A program made the translations under genes and the position numbers. A stretch of DNA of 64,000 nucleotides from Pseudaminobacter soli (ex Li et al. 2025) (lineage in GTDB: Bacteria > Pseudomonadota > Alphaproteobacteria > Rhizobiales > Rhizobiaceae): positions 62,001 through 126,000 of the forward strand of contig NZ_PXYL01000001.1 in assembly GCF_003012705.1 (NCBI RefSeq), given 5' to 3'. The notes beneath the pieces are model-generated. The model made no database searches. It was not told the origin of the DNA and saw nothing but the letters and a program-made list of their open reading frames with translations. This document shows positions 17,080-25,500 of the stretch, piece by piece. Position 1 is the stretch's first letter. Each line of letters begins with the position of its first letter.

Positions 17080-18114
17080 ATGTTATCTTTCGTTGCAAGG
17101 CGTCTGGGCACGATGGCATTGACGATGCTGTGCCTGACGTTGGTCGTGTTCTTTCTCGTCAATCTCGAGCCGAACCTGAAGAAGCTGGCGATCAGCCAGA
17201 CCGAGATGCACACCTCGGCCGAACAGCTCGAGAGCTGGCTGGTGAAGCATGGCTATCGCCAGAATTTCTTCGTGCGCTACGGCCAGTGGCTGGGCATCAT
17301 GCCCAAGGAGCCGATCATCGATCCGGCGACCGGCAAGGCCTCGCAGCGTTTCACCTTCTGCAACGATCCGGTCGAGAAGACCTATGCAGGCATCCTGCAG
17401 GGCGACTTCGGCTGCTCGACCAAGTTCAAGGCCACGGTTTCCTCAAAGCTCTTTCCCGCGCTTGGTGCCACGGGCATCCTGATGTTCTGGGTGCTGGCCA
17501 CCATGGTGCCGATATCGCTGGTGATTGGCATCCTGGCCGGCATGCGCGAAGGATCGCGCACCGACCGCACCTTGTCCGCGGCGTCGATCGCGACCACCGC
17601 AACGCCTGAATATGTGTCGGGCGTCATCTTCACGGTCATTTTCGCCTCCTGGCTCGGCTGGCTGAACGGTTCTGCCGCCTCGGCCAGCCAGGGCGTGACC
17701 TTCTACAATTTCACGCTGCCGGTGATGACGCTGGCGATCTACGGCATCGGCTACATCGCCCGCATGACGCGCGCCTCGATGGTCGAGGTGATGACCCAGC
17801 AATATATCCGCACGGCGCGCCTCAAGGGGCTCAGCTTCGGTGGCGTGGTGGTCAAGCACGCGCTGCGCAATGCGCTGATCGCGCCATTCACGGTCATCAT
17901 GCTGCAGTTTCCGTGGCTGCTGACCGGCGTCGTCATCGTCGAGGTGATGTTCCGCTACCAGGGGTTCGGCTACACGCTGGTCGAGGCGGCCGGCAACAAC
18001 GACATAGACCTGCTGCTCGGCTGTTCGCTGGTGTCGGTGTTCATCGTGCTGATCACCCAGCTCATCTCCGACCTAGGCTATGCCTATCTCAATCCACGCA
18101 TCAGGGTGCAGTAG
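17080..18114 (+). CDS. ABC transporter permease (DppB/OppB type)
   Basis: 344 residues, six membrane helices, starting LSFVARRLGTMALTMLCLTL. A large extracytoplasmic loop follows TM1 (residues about 30-120), longer than in DppB and containing several aromatic residues. The coupling motif MTRASMVEVMTQQYIRTARLKG is near residue 230. Pairs with the next permease to form the channel. It is 166 bases after the binding-protein stop. Confidence 0.88.
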   Translation: MLSFVARRLGTMALTMLCLTLVVFFLVNLEPNLKKLAISQTEMHTSAEQLESWLVKHGYRQNFFVRYGQWLGIMPKEPIIDPATGKASQRFTFCNDPVEKTYAGILQGDFGCSTKFKATVSSKLFPALGATGILMFWVLATMVPISLVIGILAGMREGSRTDRTLSAASIATTATPEYVSGVIFTVIFASWLGWLNGSAASASQGVTFYNFTLPVMTLAIYGIGYIARMTRASMVEVMTQQYIRTARLKGLSFGGVVVKHALRNALIAPFTVIMLQFPWLLTGVVIVEVMFRYQGFGYTLVEAAGNNDIDLLLGCSLVSVFIVLITQLISDLGYAYLNPRIRVQ

Positions 18115-18123
18115 GAGGCGAGG

Positions 18124-19281
18124 ATGCAGCTAGAATTCATCAGCGGGTTCCAGATTTTCCTCGGCGTTCTGGCGCGTTTCTGGCCTGTGTGGGCAGCGCT
18201 CGCCGTCGTCCTCGGCGCGAGCTTCATCTACAGGAAAAGGCTCGGCCTTTACGGCCAGCTCTTCGACAGCGGCGTCGGCATAGCGGGCGTCACCATCTGC
18301 CTGTTCTGGCTGTTCACGGCGATCTTCGCTTCGACTGTCGCGCCCTTCGATCCGCTGGCACAGATCCCGGCCATGAAGGACGCTCTGCCGGGCGCCATCG
18401 AGCCCGCATCGCACGGCGTCTATCTCTTCGGCGGCGACAAGCTTGCGCGCGATATCTTCTCGCGCATGGTCTATGGCAGCCAGATCGTACTGATCATTGC
18501 GCCTGCCGCCACCGGCTTTGCGCTGATGGTGGGCGTAACCCTCGGCCTGCCCGCCGGCTATTACGGCGGCAAGATCGACACCTTGCTGTCGTTCCTGGCC
18601 AATCTGGTCCTCGCCTTCCCGGTGATCCTGCTGTTCTATCTGCTGGTCACGCCGGGCATCATGGACACGCCCATCCCCTATGCCATGGCGGGGCTGTTCT
18701 TCCTGTTCCCGATCGTCTTCTTCTGCGTGCTGTTCTGGACGCGGTTCAAGACGCGTCCCGAGCGGCTGTACGTGCTTCTGGGGTTGACGCTGGTGATCGG
18801 CGGCTGGGTCTATGCCGGGCTCGTCTTCGACGCCGATCCGCTAAAAATCATCCATATCGACCCGAACCAGCTCAACATCTTCGTGGCGGTGGTGTTCGCC
18901 TCCAGCCCCGGCGTGTTCCGCATCGTGCGTGGCCTGGTGATGGACATCAAGACGCGCGACTATGTGGCGGCTGCGCAGACCAGAGGTGAATCGCCCTGGT
19001 ACATCATGCTTTGGGAGATCCTGCCCAATGCGCGCGGGCCGCTGATCGTCGATGCCTGCCTGCGCATTGGCTACACCACCATTCTGCTCGGCACGCTCGG
19101 CTATTTCGGCCTCGGCCTCGCGCCCGAAAGCCCCGATTGGGGCACGGCGATCAAGGACGCCAGCCGACTGCTGCGCTCCTTCGTCCACCCGGCGCTGCCG
19201 CCGACGATCGCGCTGATGTCATTCGTGCTCGGGCTCAATCTTCTCGCCGACTCCCTGCGCGAACAATCGCTGAAAGATTGA
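18124..19281 (+). CDS. ABC transporter permease (DppC/OppC type), extended
   Basis: 385 residues, about 80 longer than ordinary DppC. The extra length is an N-terminal hydrophobic segment before the usual N-terminal domain and an inserted hydrophobic pair around residues 165-235 (MAGLFFLFPIVFFCVLFW, then LLGLTLVIGGWVYAGL) that splits the canonical domain. The coupling loop KTRDYVAAAQTRGESPWYIM is near residue 280 and the C-terminus LLADSLREQSLKD is typical. Ribosome site AGGAGGCGAGG precedes the ATG, 9 bases after the previous stop. Confidence 0.86.
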   Translation: MQLEFISGFQIFLGVLARFWPVWAALAVVLGASFIYRKRLGLYGQLFDSGVGIAGVTICLFWLFTAIFASTVAPFDPLAQIPAMKDALPGAIEPASHGVYLFGGDKLARDIFSRMVYGSQIVLIIAPAATGFALMVGVTLGLPAGYYGGKIDTLLSFLANLVLAFPVILLFYLLVTPGIMDTPIPYAMAGLFFLFPIVFFCVLFWTRFKTRPERLYVLLGLTLVIGGWVYAGLVFDADPLKIIHIDPNQLNIFVAVVFASSPGVFRIVRGLVMDIKTRDYVAAAQTRGESPWYIMLWEILPNARGPLIVDACLRIGYTTILLGTLGYFGLGLAPESPDWGTAIKDASRLLRSFVHPALPPTIALMSFVLGLNLLADSLREQSLKD

Positions 19282-19292
19282 TGGAGGGCACC

Positions 19293-21449
19293 ATGAACGA
19301 AGCTGTCAGGCCTCCGGTCGAACCCATCCTGGAGATCGAGAACCTCTCCATCTCCTTCTTCACCCGACGCGGCGAAATACCTGCCGTGATGGACTTCTCC
19401 TGCACCGTCATGCCCGGCGAGGCGATGGGCATCGTCGGCGAAAGCGGCTGCGGCAAGTCCACCGTCTCGCTCGGCGTCATGCGCGACCTTTCCAATGTCG
19501 GCAAGATCGTCGGCGGCCGGATCAAGTTCCAGGGTCGCGACATGGGCGACATGTCGGAGGAGGAGCTGCGCAAGATACGCGGCAACAAGATCGCCATGAT
19601 CTACCAGGAGCCGATGGCGAGCCTCAATCCGGCGATGAAGGTCGGCAAGCAGCTAATGGAAGTGCCGCTGATCCACGAGAAGGTCTCGCAGGACGAGGCC
19701 TACCAGCGCTCGCTGGAAATGCTGAAGGCGGTGCGCCTGCCAGACCCCGAGCGGGTGATGAAGTCCTATCCGCACCAGCTGTCGGGCGGGCAGCAGCAGC
19801 GCATCGTCATTGCCATGGCGCTTCTCTCCAAGCCGGCACTGCTTCTTCTTGACGAGCCGACCACCGCCCTCGACGTGACCGTCGAGGCAGGCATCGTCGA
19901 GCTTGTGAAGGGGCTCGGCAAGGAGTTCGGCACGTCGATGATCTTCGTGTCGCACAATCTCGGTCTTATCCTCGAGACATGCGACCGCATCACGGTGATG
20001 TATTCGGGCGAAGCGGTGGAGACCGGCAAGGTCGAGGACGTGTTCGACCGCATGCGCCATCCTTATACGCAAGGCCTGTTCCGCTCGATCCCGCTGCCGG
20101 GCGCGGACAAGAATTCGCGGCCGCTGATCGCCATTCCGGGCCAGTTGCCGTTGCCGCACGAGCGGCCCAAGGGCTGCAACTTCGGCCCGCGCTGTCACCA
20201 CTTCGTCGAGGGCGTCTGCAACGCCGCCGAAATCCCGATGGTGGCAGTCGACGGGCATGAAAACCACTATAGCCGCTGCGTGCGCTTCAACGAGATCGAT
20301 TGGCAAGCGGTGCCGGAAGGGGCCAAGACTGACAAGGAGCCTGTGAAGCCCGGCGCGCCGGTTCTCAAGATCGACGAGCTGAAGAAATACTATCGGGTCG
20401 GCGGCAGCGAAGTGTTCGGCGGCGGCGAAGGCCGCGTCGTGAAGGCCAATGAGGCGATCAGCTTCGAGGCGCGCGAGTCCGAGACGGTCGCCATTGTCGG
20501 CGAAAGCGGCTGCGGCAAGTCCACGCTCGCCAAGGTTTTGCTGGGGCTCGAGACGGCAAGCTCGGGCAAGATCACGCTCGCCAATCGCGACATCCAGTCG
20601 ACCCCGGTCGAGGAGCGCGATGTCGATACCGTGTCATCGATCCAGATGGTGTTCCAGAACCCGTTCGACACGCTGAACCCCAGCCATTCGGTGGGTTCGC
20701 AGATCATCCGCACGCTGGAGAAATTCAAGATAGGCAAGAATGTGGCCGAGCGCCGGCAGAAGATGTTCGATCTGCTCGATCTTGTGAAGCTGCCGCGCGC
20801 CTTTGCCGAGCGCATGCCGCGTCAGCTTTCGGGCGGGCAGAAGCAGCGCATCGGCGTGGCGCGCGCCTTTGCCGGCCGCGCCCGCGTGGTGGTGGCCGAC
20901 GAGCCGGTGTCGGCGCTGGACGTGTCCGTTCAGGCGGCGGTCACCGAGCTTCTGATGGACATACAGCGCGAGTCCAAGACCACGATGCTGTTCATCAGCC
21001 ACGATCTTTCGGTGGTGCGCTACATCGCCGACCGCGTGGTGGTGATGTATCTCGGCCATATCGTGGAGCAGGGCACCACCGACCAGATTTTCTCGCCGCC
21101 CTATCACCCCTATACCGAGGCGCTGCTGTCCGCGATCCCGATCGCAGACACCAGCGTGGTCAAGAAACGCATCGTGCTGGAGGGCGAAATCCCCTCGGCG
21201 ATGAACCCGCCCACCGGCTGCCCGTTCCAGACCCGCTGCCGCTACAAGCACCTGGTGCCGGACAATCTGTGCGAGACCAAGGTGCCGCCGCTCAAGGATC
21301 TCGGTGACGGCCACAAGAGCCTGTGCTGGCTGTCGGATGAGGTGCTGGCGAAGATGGAGCCTGTGATCAGCTTCGAGAAGGACAACTCCGAGAGCGATGC
21401 GGCGGGGCGTGCGTCCCCGGCTGAGGACAACGAGGGCACCGCCGCCTGA
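19293..21449 (+). CDS. Fused double ATP-binding subunit of a peptide-type ABC importer
   Basis: 718 residues from ATG 19293, chosen because GGAGGG lies 5 bases upstream. Two complete nucleotide-binding domains: the first has GESGCGKST near residue 52, LSGGQQQRI and LLLDEPTTALD; the second has GESGCGKST near residue 402, LSGGQKQRI and VVADEPVSALDVS. Each is followed by an oligopeptide-transporter C-terminal domain with clustered cysteines (GCNFGPRCHHFVEGVC and GCPFQTRCRYKH). It is a DppD-DppF fusion powering the importer encoded just upstream. The C-terminus (about 35 residues) is a charged tail. Confidence 0.92.
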   Translation: MNEAVRPPVEPILEIENLSISFFTRRGEIPAVMDFSCTVMPGEAMGIVGESGCGKSTVSLGVMRDLSNVGKIVGGRIKFQGRDMGDMSEEELRKIRGNKIAMIYQEPMASLNPAMKVGKQLMEVPLIHEKVSQDEAYQRSLEMLKAVRLPDPERVMKSYPHQLSGGQQQRIVIAMALLSKPALLLLDEPTTALDVTVEAGIVELVKGLGKEFGTSMIFVSHNLGLILETCDRITVMYSGEAVETGKVEDVFDRMRHPYTQGLFRSIPLPGADKNSRPLIAIPGQLPLPHERPKGCNFGPRCHHFVEGVCNAAEIPMVAVDGHENHYSRCVRFNEIDWQAVPEGAKTDKEPVKPGAPVLKIDELKKYYRVGGSEVFGGGEGRVVKANEAISFEARESETVAIVGESGCGKSTLAKVLLGLETASSGKITLANRDIQSTPVEERDVDTVSSIQMVFQNPFDTLNPSHSVGSQIIRTLEKFKIGKNVAERRQKMFDLLDLVKLPRAFAERMPRQLSGGQKQRIGVARAFAGRARVVVADEPVSALDVSVQAAVTELLMDIQRESKTTMLFISHDLSVVRYIADRVVVMYLGHIVEQGTTDQIFSPPYHPYTEALLSAIPIADTSVVKKRIVLEGEIPSAMNPPTGCPFQTRCRYKHLVPDNLCETKVPPLKDLGDGHKSLCWLSDEVLAKMEPVISFEKDNSESDAAGRASPAEDNEGTAA

Positions 21450-21563
21450 CCGGGCGGCTGCCGGGTACTGGGGCTTGGTTGACCACACCGTTTTCGGGGC
21501 GTAAGCCGGCTCTGCCTGTCGGCCCAATCATGGCAATTGCCGGCAAGCGCACTATCTAGGTGG

Positions 21564-21583
21564 AGGGCCGTTGTGACGGCCCT
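21564..21583 (+). other. Hairpin immediately before the small secreted protein gene
   Basis: AGGGCCG pairs with CGGCCCT around TTGTGA, ending 14 bases before ATG 21598. It could be the terminator of the upstream transporter operon or a leader structure of the small gene; there is no T-run beyond TT. It includes the only GGAGG-like sequence nearby. Confidence 0.45.
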
Positions 21584-21597
21584 TCAGGCAGTATCGG

Positions 21598-21906
21598 ATG
21601 CCCAAAGTGTCTATTTCCCAGAATATCAAGAGCCTCATGCTTGCCGCCCTTGCGGTTCTGGCAATGTCAGGGGCTTCGCAGGCCGTCGAGCTGCGACAGC
21701 CGGTCAAGAACAACGGTTTTGGCGTCAATCAGCAGTTCCTGAACCAGCTCTATATCCAGCAGAACGAGCAGATGCGGCAGAACTATCAGCAGCAGCAGCA
21801 GTTCTATCGGGAACTTGATCGCCCGCGCGTTGCGCCGCGGCAGATGGAAATTCCCAGCATGCGGCCTGCTTGCGTGGTTTCAGGCTATCCGCCTGGTTGT
21901 CGCTGA
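21598..21906 (+). CDS. Small secreted glutamine-rich protein, 102 residues
   Basis: Predicted signal peptide: positive N-region (MPKVSISQNIKS), hydrophobic core LMLAALAVLAMSGASQA with an AxA-type cleavage near residue 29. The mature part is rich in Gln and Asn (QQFLNQLYIQQNEQMRQNYQ) followed by a basic, proline-rich tail ending with two cysteines (ACVVSGYPPGC). No named domain recognised. There is no good ribosome site before ATG 21598; ATG 21637 is possible but would remove the charged N-region. Function unknown; a periplasmic structural or envelope role is a guess. Confidence 0.6.
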   Translation: MPKVSISQNIKSLMLAALAVLAMSGASQAVELRQPVKNNGFGVNQQFLNQLYIQQNEQMRQNYQQQQQFYRELDRPRVAPRQMEIPSMRPACVVSGYPPGCR

Positions 21907-22005
21907 GCCTGCCAGCTCATCCCCGTTTCTCTGGCGTCGGACTGTGCGACACTAAGCACTTTGTTGTGCGTCGTTTTGAGCGAATCTATAGGTCAGCTCC
22001 GTAGT

Positions 22006-22032
22006 AAAACATGATATTGTTTGTCATGTTTT
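22006..22032. promoter_or_regulatory. AT-rich 9-bp inverted repeat upstream of preT
   Basis: AAAACATGA (22006-22014) and TCATGTTTT (22024-22032) are perfect complements separated by 9 bases and followed by T. It may end transcription from the left or serve as a regulator site; it lies about 100 bases before the preT start within a markedly AT-rich stretch. Confidence 0.4.
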
Positions 22033-22064
22033 TATTGTGTCAGTTCAATCGTTTAGTGAGAAAA

Positions 22065-22079
22065 TTGACCAATTGATAA
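22065..22079. promoter_or_regulatory. Candidate RutR-type site in the preT promoter
   Basis: TTGACCAATTGATAA. The first 11 bases (TTGACCAATTG) match TTGACCGATTG on the reverse strand of the rutR-aptA intergenic region (27806-27823) at 10 of 11 positions. E. coli RutR recognises TTGACCANNTGGTCAA, which has the same left half. The TTGACC could also act as the -35 element. Binding is inferred. Confidence 0.45.
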
Positions 22080-22130
22080 AAAAATAAACTGTGCTAGCCT
22101 TCCTCAAAACCACAATAATGGGGAACTGAA

Positions 22131-23495
22131 ATGGCCGAAGGTCAGTTCAAGGAAGGCATAGCCGCCGGAAGGCTTGCCGCCGCACAGTATGCGGAGAATT
22201 TTTCCGACCTGCATCCGCCGCTGGATCATCACGAAGCCCTCGTTGAGGCGGATCGTTGCTACTTCTGCTACGACGCGCCCTGCATGCAGGCCTGCCCGAC
22301 CTCCATCGACATTCCGATGTTCATCCGGCAGATCGCCACGGGCAATCCGCTCGGCTCGGCCAAGACCATCTTCGACCAGAATATCCTCGGCGGCATGTGC
22401 GCCCGCGTCTGCCCCACCGAGACGCTGTGCGAAGAGGTCTGTGTTCGCGAGACGGCCGAGGGCAAGCCAGTGCAGATCGGCCGCCTGCAGCGCTACGCCA
22501 CCGACATCGCGATGGAGGAGGGCAAGCAGTTTTACACGCGTGCCGAGCCGACCGGTCGTAAGATCGCAGTAGTCGGCGCGGGCCCTGCCGGCCTAGCCGC
22601 CGCGCATCGCCTGGCACGCTATGGCCATGAGGTGACGGTTCTCGAGGCCAGGCCGAAGTCCGGCGGCCTCAACGAATACGGCATCGCCGCCTACAAGAGC
22701 ACGGACGATTTTGCCCAGGCTGAGGCCGACTACGTCACGGCCATCGGCGGCATCACGATCGAGAACGGCAAGGCGATGGGCCGCGATTTCCATCTCGCCG
22801 ACCTCACCGCGAAATATGACGCCGTGTTCCTCGGTCTCGGTCTAGGCGGCATCAATGCGCTGCGCGCCGAAGGCGAGGACGCAACTGGTGTCGAAAACGC
22901 CGTCGAATATATCGCGACGCTGCGCCAGGCCAGCGATCTGGGCGCGCTGCCGGTCGGCCGCCGCGTCGTCGTAATCGGCGGTGGCATGACGGCCGTCGAT
23001 GTGGCCGTGCAGTCCAAGCTGCTCGGCGCCGAAGAAGTTACCATCTGCTACCGGCGCGGCCAGGAGCATATGAACGCCTCGGTGTTCGAACAGGATCTGG
23101 CGACCGCCAACGGCGTCGTCATCCGCCACTGGATGCAGCCCAAGCGGGTTGTCTCGGAAGGCGGCAAGGTGGTGGGCATCGAACTCGAATACACCGCGAT
23201 GAAGGGCGACAAGCTCGCCGGCACCGGCGAGACCGTGCATCTGGCCGCCGATCAGGTGTTCAAGGCAATCGGCCAGGCCTTCGAGCCGGCGTCGGTGAAC
23301 GGCTCCGGCGCGAGCCTTGCCATTGAAGGCGGGCGCATCGTCGTGGACGACCAGGGCCGCACCTCGCTGGCCAAGGTCTGGGCCGGCGGCGACTGCATCC
23401 TCGGCGGCGAGGATCTCACCGTTTCGGCCGTCGCGCAGGGTCGCGATGCCGCCGAAAGCATTCACAAGTCACTCACCGCGAACGGGAGGGCGTGA
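22131..23495 (+). CDS. preT: NAD-dependent dihydropyrimidine dehydrogenase, subunit PreT
   Basis: 454 residues. N-terminal Fe-S domain with clustered cysteines (CYFCYDAPCMQACP, MCARVCPTETLCEEVCVRE, residues about 43-108), then an FAD site VVGAGPAGLAAAHRLARYG near residue 147 and an NADH site VVIGGGMTAVDVAVQSKLLG near residue 282. This is the glutamate-synthase-small-subunit-like half of the bacterial dihydropyrimidine dehydrogenase, which passes electrons from NAD(P)H to PreA for reduction of uracil and thymine. ATG 22131 follows GGGGA. Two bases separate its stop from preA. First gene of the pathway; a RutR-like motif lies in its promoter. Confidence 0.94.
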   Translation: MAEGQFKEGIAAGRLAAAQYAENFSDLHPPLDHHEALVEADRCYFCYDAPCMQACPTSIDIPMFIRQIATGNPLGSAKTIFDQNILGGMCARVCPTETLCEEVCVRETAEGKPVQIGRLQRYATDIAMEEGKQFYTRAEPTGRKIAVVGAGPAGLAAAHRLARYGHEVTVLEARPKSGGLNEYGIAAYKSTDDFAQAEADYVTAIGGITIENGKAMGRDFHLADLTAKYDAVFLGLGLGGINALRAEGEDATGVENAVEYIATLRQASDLGALPVGRRVVVIGGGMTAVDVAVQSKLLGAEEVTICYRRGQEHMNASVFEQDLATANGVVIRHWMQPKRVVSEGGKVVGIELEYTAMKGDKLAGTGETVHLAADQVFKAIGQAFEPASVNGSGASLAIEGGRIVVDDQGRTSLAKVWAGGDCILGGEDLTVSAVAQGRDAAESIHKSLTANGRA

Positions 23496-23497
23496 GC

Positions 23498-24811
23498 ATG
23501 GCTGACATTCGCAACAACTTCATTGGCATCAAGTCGCCCAATCCGTTCTGGCTGGCTTCCGCGCCGCCCACCGACAAGGCCTACAATGTCGAGCGCGCCT
23601 TCAAGGCGGGCTGGGGCGGCGTGGTCTGGAAGACGCTGGGCGAGGAGGGCCCGCCGGTCGTCAACGTCAACGGCCCGCGCTACGGCGCGATCTGGGGCGC
23701 CGACCGCCGCTTGCTCGGCCTCAACAATATCGAGCTGATCACCGATCGCGACCTGCAGACCAACCTGCGCGAGATGAAGCAGGTGAAGATGAACTGGCCG
23801 GATCGGGCGCTGATCGCCTCGATCATGGTGCCCTGCGTGGAGGAGAGCTGGAAGGCGATCCTGCCGCTGGTGGAGGAAACTGGCGCTGACGGCATCGAGC
23901 TGAATTTCGGCTGCCCGCACGGCATGAGCGAGCGCGGCATGGGTTCGGCGGTCGGCCAGGTGCCGGAATATATCGAGATGGTGGTGCGCTGGTGCAAGCA
24001 GTACACGCGTATGCCCGTCATCACCAAGCTTACGCCCAACATCACCGACATCCGCAAGCCGGCCCGGGCGGCACATGCCGGCGGCACCGACGCGGTGTCG
24101 CTGATCAACACCATCAATTCGATCACAGCGGTCGATCTCGACAGCTTCTCGCCCGAGCCTTCCATCGACGGCAAGGGTAGCCATGGCGGCTATTGCGGCC
24201 CGGCGGTGAAGCCGATCGCGCTCAATATGGTGGCCGAGATCGCGCGTGATGCGGAAACCCGCGGCCTGCCCATCTCGGGCATCGGCGGCATCACCACCTG
24301 GCGCGATGCGGCCGAGTTCATGGCGCTCGGTGCCGGCAACGTGCAGGTCTGCACGGCGGCCATGACCTATGGCTTCAAGATCGTACAGGAGATGATCGCC
24401 GGCCTCGAGAACTGGATGGACGAGAAGGGCCACAAGACGCTCGACGACATCATCGGGCGAGCCACGCCCAACGTCACCGACTGGCAGTATCTCAACCTCA
24501 ACTACATCGCCAAGGCGCATATCGACCAGGATGCCTGCATCAAGTGCGGCCGCTGCCACATCGCCTGCGAGGACACCTCGCATCAGGCAATCACCAGCAT
24601 GGTCGACGGAGTGCGCCACTTCGAGGTGATCGAGGAAGAGTGCGTGGGCTGCAATCTGTGCGTCAATGTCTGCCCGGTCGAGGGCTGCATCACCATGGAG
24701 TCGCTGGCTGTGGGCGCGCTCGACAAGCGCACGGGCAAGACGGTTTCGCCCGACTACGCCAACTGGACCACGCACCCGAACAATCCGATGGCCCGGCAGG
24801 CCGCGGAATAA
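23498..24811 (+). CDS. preA: NAD-dependent dihydropyrimidine dehydrogenase, subunit PreA
   Basis: 437 residues from ATG 23498 (GGGAGGG six bases before; a GTG at 23492 is less likely). The FMN-binding TIM barrel resembles dihydroorotate dehydrogenase: FIGIKSPNPFWLASAPPTDK at the start, GADGIELNFGCPHGMSERG near residue 130, LTPNITDIRKPARAAHAGG near 180. The C-terminus carries two 4Fe-4S motifs, CIKCGRCHIAC and CVGCNLCVNVCPVEGC. The position of the human catalytic Cys671 appears as Val (GSAVGQ), which is also my recollection of E. coli PreA, so this is not taken as loss of function. It reduces uracil/thymine to dihydro forms with PreT. Confidence 0.94.
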   Translation: MADIRNNFIGIKSPNPFWLASAPPTDKAYNVERAFKAGWGGVVWKTLGEEGPPVVNVNGPRYGAIWGADRRLLGLNNIELITDRDLQTNLREMKQVKMNWPDRALIASIMVPCVEESWKAILPLVEETGADGIELNFGCPHGMSERGMGSAVGQVPEYIEMVVRWCKQYTRMPVITKLTPNITDIRKPARAAHAGGTDAVSLINTINSITAVDLDSFSPEPSIDGKGSHGGYCGPAVKPIALNMVAEIARDAETRGLPISGIGGITTWRDAAEFMALGAGNVQVCTAAMTYGFKIVQEMIAGLENWMDEKGHKTLDDIIGRATPNVTDWQYLNLNYIAKAHIDQDACIKCGRCHIACEDTSHQAITSMVDGVRHFEVIEEECVGCNLCVNVCPVEGCITMESLAVGALDKRTGKTVSPDYANWTTHPNNPMARQAAE

Positions 24812-24874
24812 GGTTCCTCCCGACCAGGCGGGTCCCGAATAGGGGATGGGCTCCGCCTGGCCACAGATTTGCAG

Positions 24875-24905
24875 AACTGGCGGGCCTTTGGCCCGCCAGT
24901 TTTCT
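24875..24905 (+). terminator. Intrinsic terminator after preA
   Basis: AACTGGCGGGCC (24875-24886) and GGCCCGCCAGTT (24890-24901) form a perfect 12-bp stem with a TTT loop, followed by TTTCT. Strong rho-independent terminator ending the preT-preA operon. Confidence 0.85.
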
Positions 24906-24915
24906 ATTTGTATAA

Positions 24916-24944
24916 TTGACGATAAAAATTATCCAGGATAAAAA
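24916..24944 (+). promoter_or_regulatory. Promoter and candidate operator of the Rrf2/AhpD-like operon
   Basis: TTGACG (24916-24921) and a weak TAAAAA (24939-24944) are 17 bases apart. Directly after the -35 lies the perfect inverted repeat GATAA-AAA-TTATC (24921-24933), with a further GATAAAA copy at 24938. Location between the -35 and -10 and just before an Rrf2 gene suggests autoregulation. Confidence 0.5.
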
Positions 24945-24970
24945 ATATCTATGAATAGGAGTTGCGAGTC

Positions 24971-25486
24971 ATGAAGCTGAGTGAAGGCGTCGAGGCGGCA
25001 ATCCATTGCGCGGCAGTTCTCGCTGGCACGGATGAGGGCGCAACCATGCCGGGTGCGGCGCTGGCCGAGCAGTTCGGCGTGTCGTCCAGCTATCTGCTGA
25101 AGCATCTCAACGCGCTGGTCGCGGCGCGCATTTTCGAGTCCGTGCCAGGCCCGGCCGGCGGCTACAGGCTGGCGCGGCCGGCCGAGGAGATTTCGCTGCT
25201 CGACATCGTGCTCGCTGTCGAAGGGCCCCAGCCGGCGTTTCGCTGCGCCGAAATCCGCCAGCGCAGCCCGGCCAAATTGCCGGCTTCGGTCTATGTAAAA
25301 CCGTGCGGGATCAATGCCGCAATGCTGCGGGCGGAGAGGGCCTACCGGGCCGCGCTTGCGGCCGAGCGCCTGTCCGACATCGTGGCCGAATATCTGGCGG
25401 AAGCCGATCCGCGTTCCGTGACGGCCAATTGTGCATTCGTCGCGCGCCATCAGCGGCCGCAAAAATCATCTTCAACCAAGCGATAG
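24971..25486 (+). CDS. Rrf2 family transcriptional regulator
   Basis: 171 residues from ATG 24971 (AGGAG nine bases before). N-terminal winged helix: LSEGVEAAIHCAAVLAG, then FGVSSSYLLKHLNALVAARI and PGPAGGYRLARPAEEISLLD. Cysteines C13, C92 and C112; the last two lie in the sensor loop, but three-ligand Fe-S spacing is absent. It precedes an AhpD-like gene by 14 bases. This arrangement, Rrf2 directly followed by a carboxymuconolactone-decarboxylase-family gene, is common in proteobacteria and suggests regulation of a thiol-peroxidase-like defence. Probably autoregulated through the GATAA palindrome. Confidence 0.86.
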   Translation: MKLSEGVEAAIHCAAVLAGTDEGATMPGAALAEQFGVSSSYLLKHLNALVAARIFESVPGPAGGYRLARPAEEISLLDIVLAVEGPQPAFRCAEIRQRSPAKLPASVYVKPCGINAAMLRAERAYRAALAAERLSDIVAEYLAEADPRSVTANCAFVARHQRPQKSSSTKR

Positions 25487-25500
25487 AGAGAGGAATTGTC

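Noticed and set aside
19011-19292. Extension of the double ATPase upstream of ATG 19293
   Set aside because: The extra 94 residues overlap the permease in another frame; GGAGGG before 19293 marks the true start.
24050-24110. PreA catalytic cysteine replaced by valine (human Cys671 position)
   Set aside because: My memory of E. coli PreA shows the same change, so it is a bacterial family feature and not a sign of inactivation.
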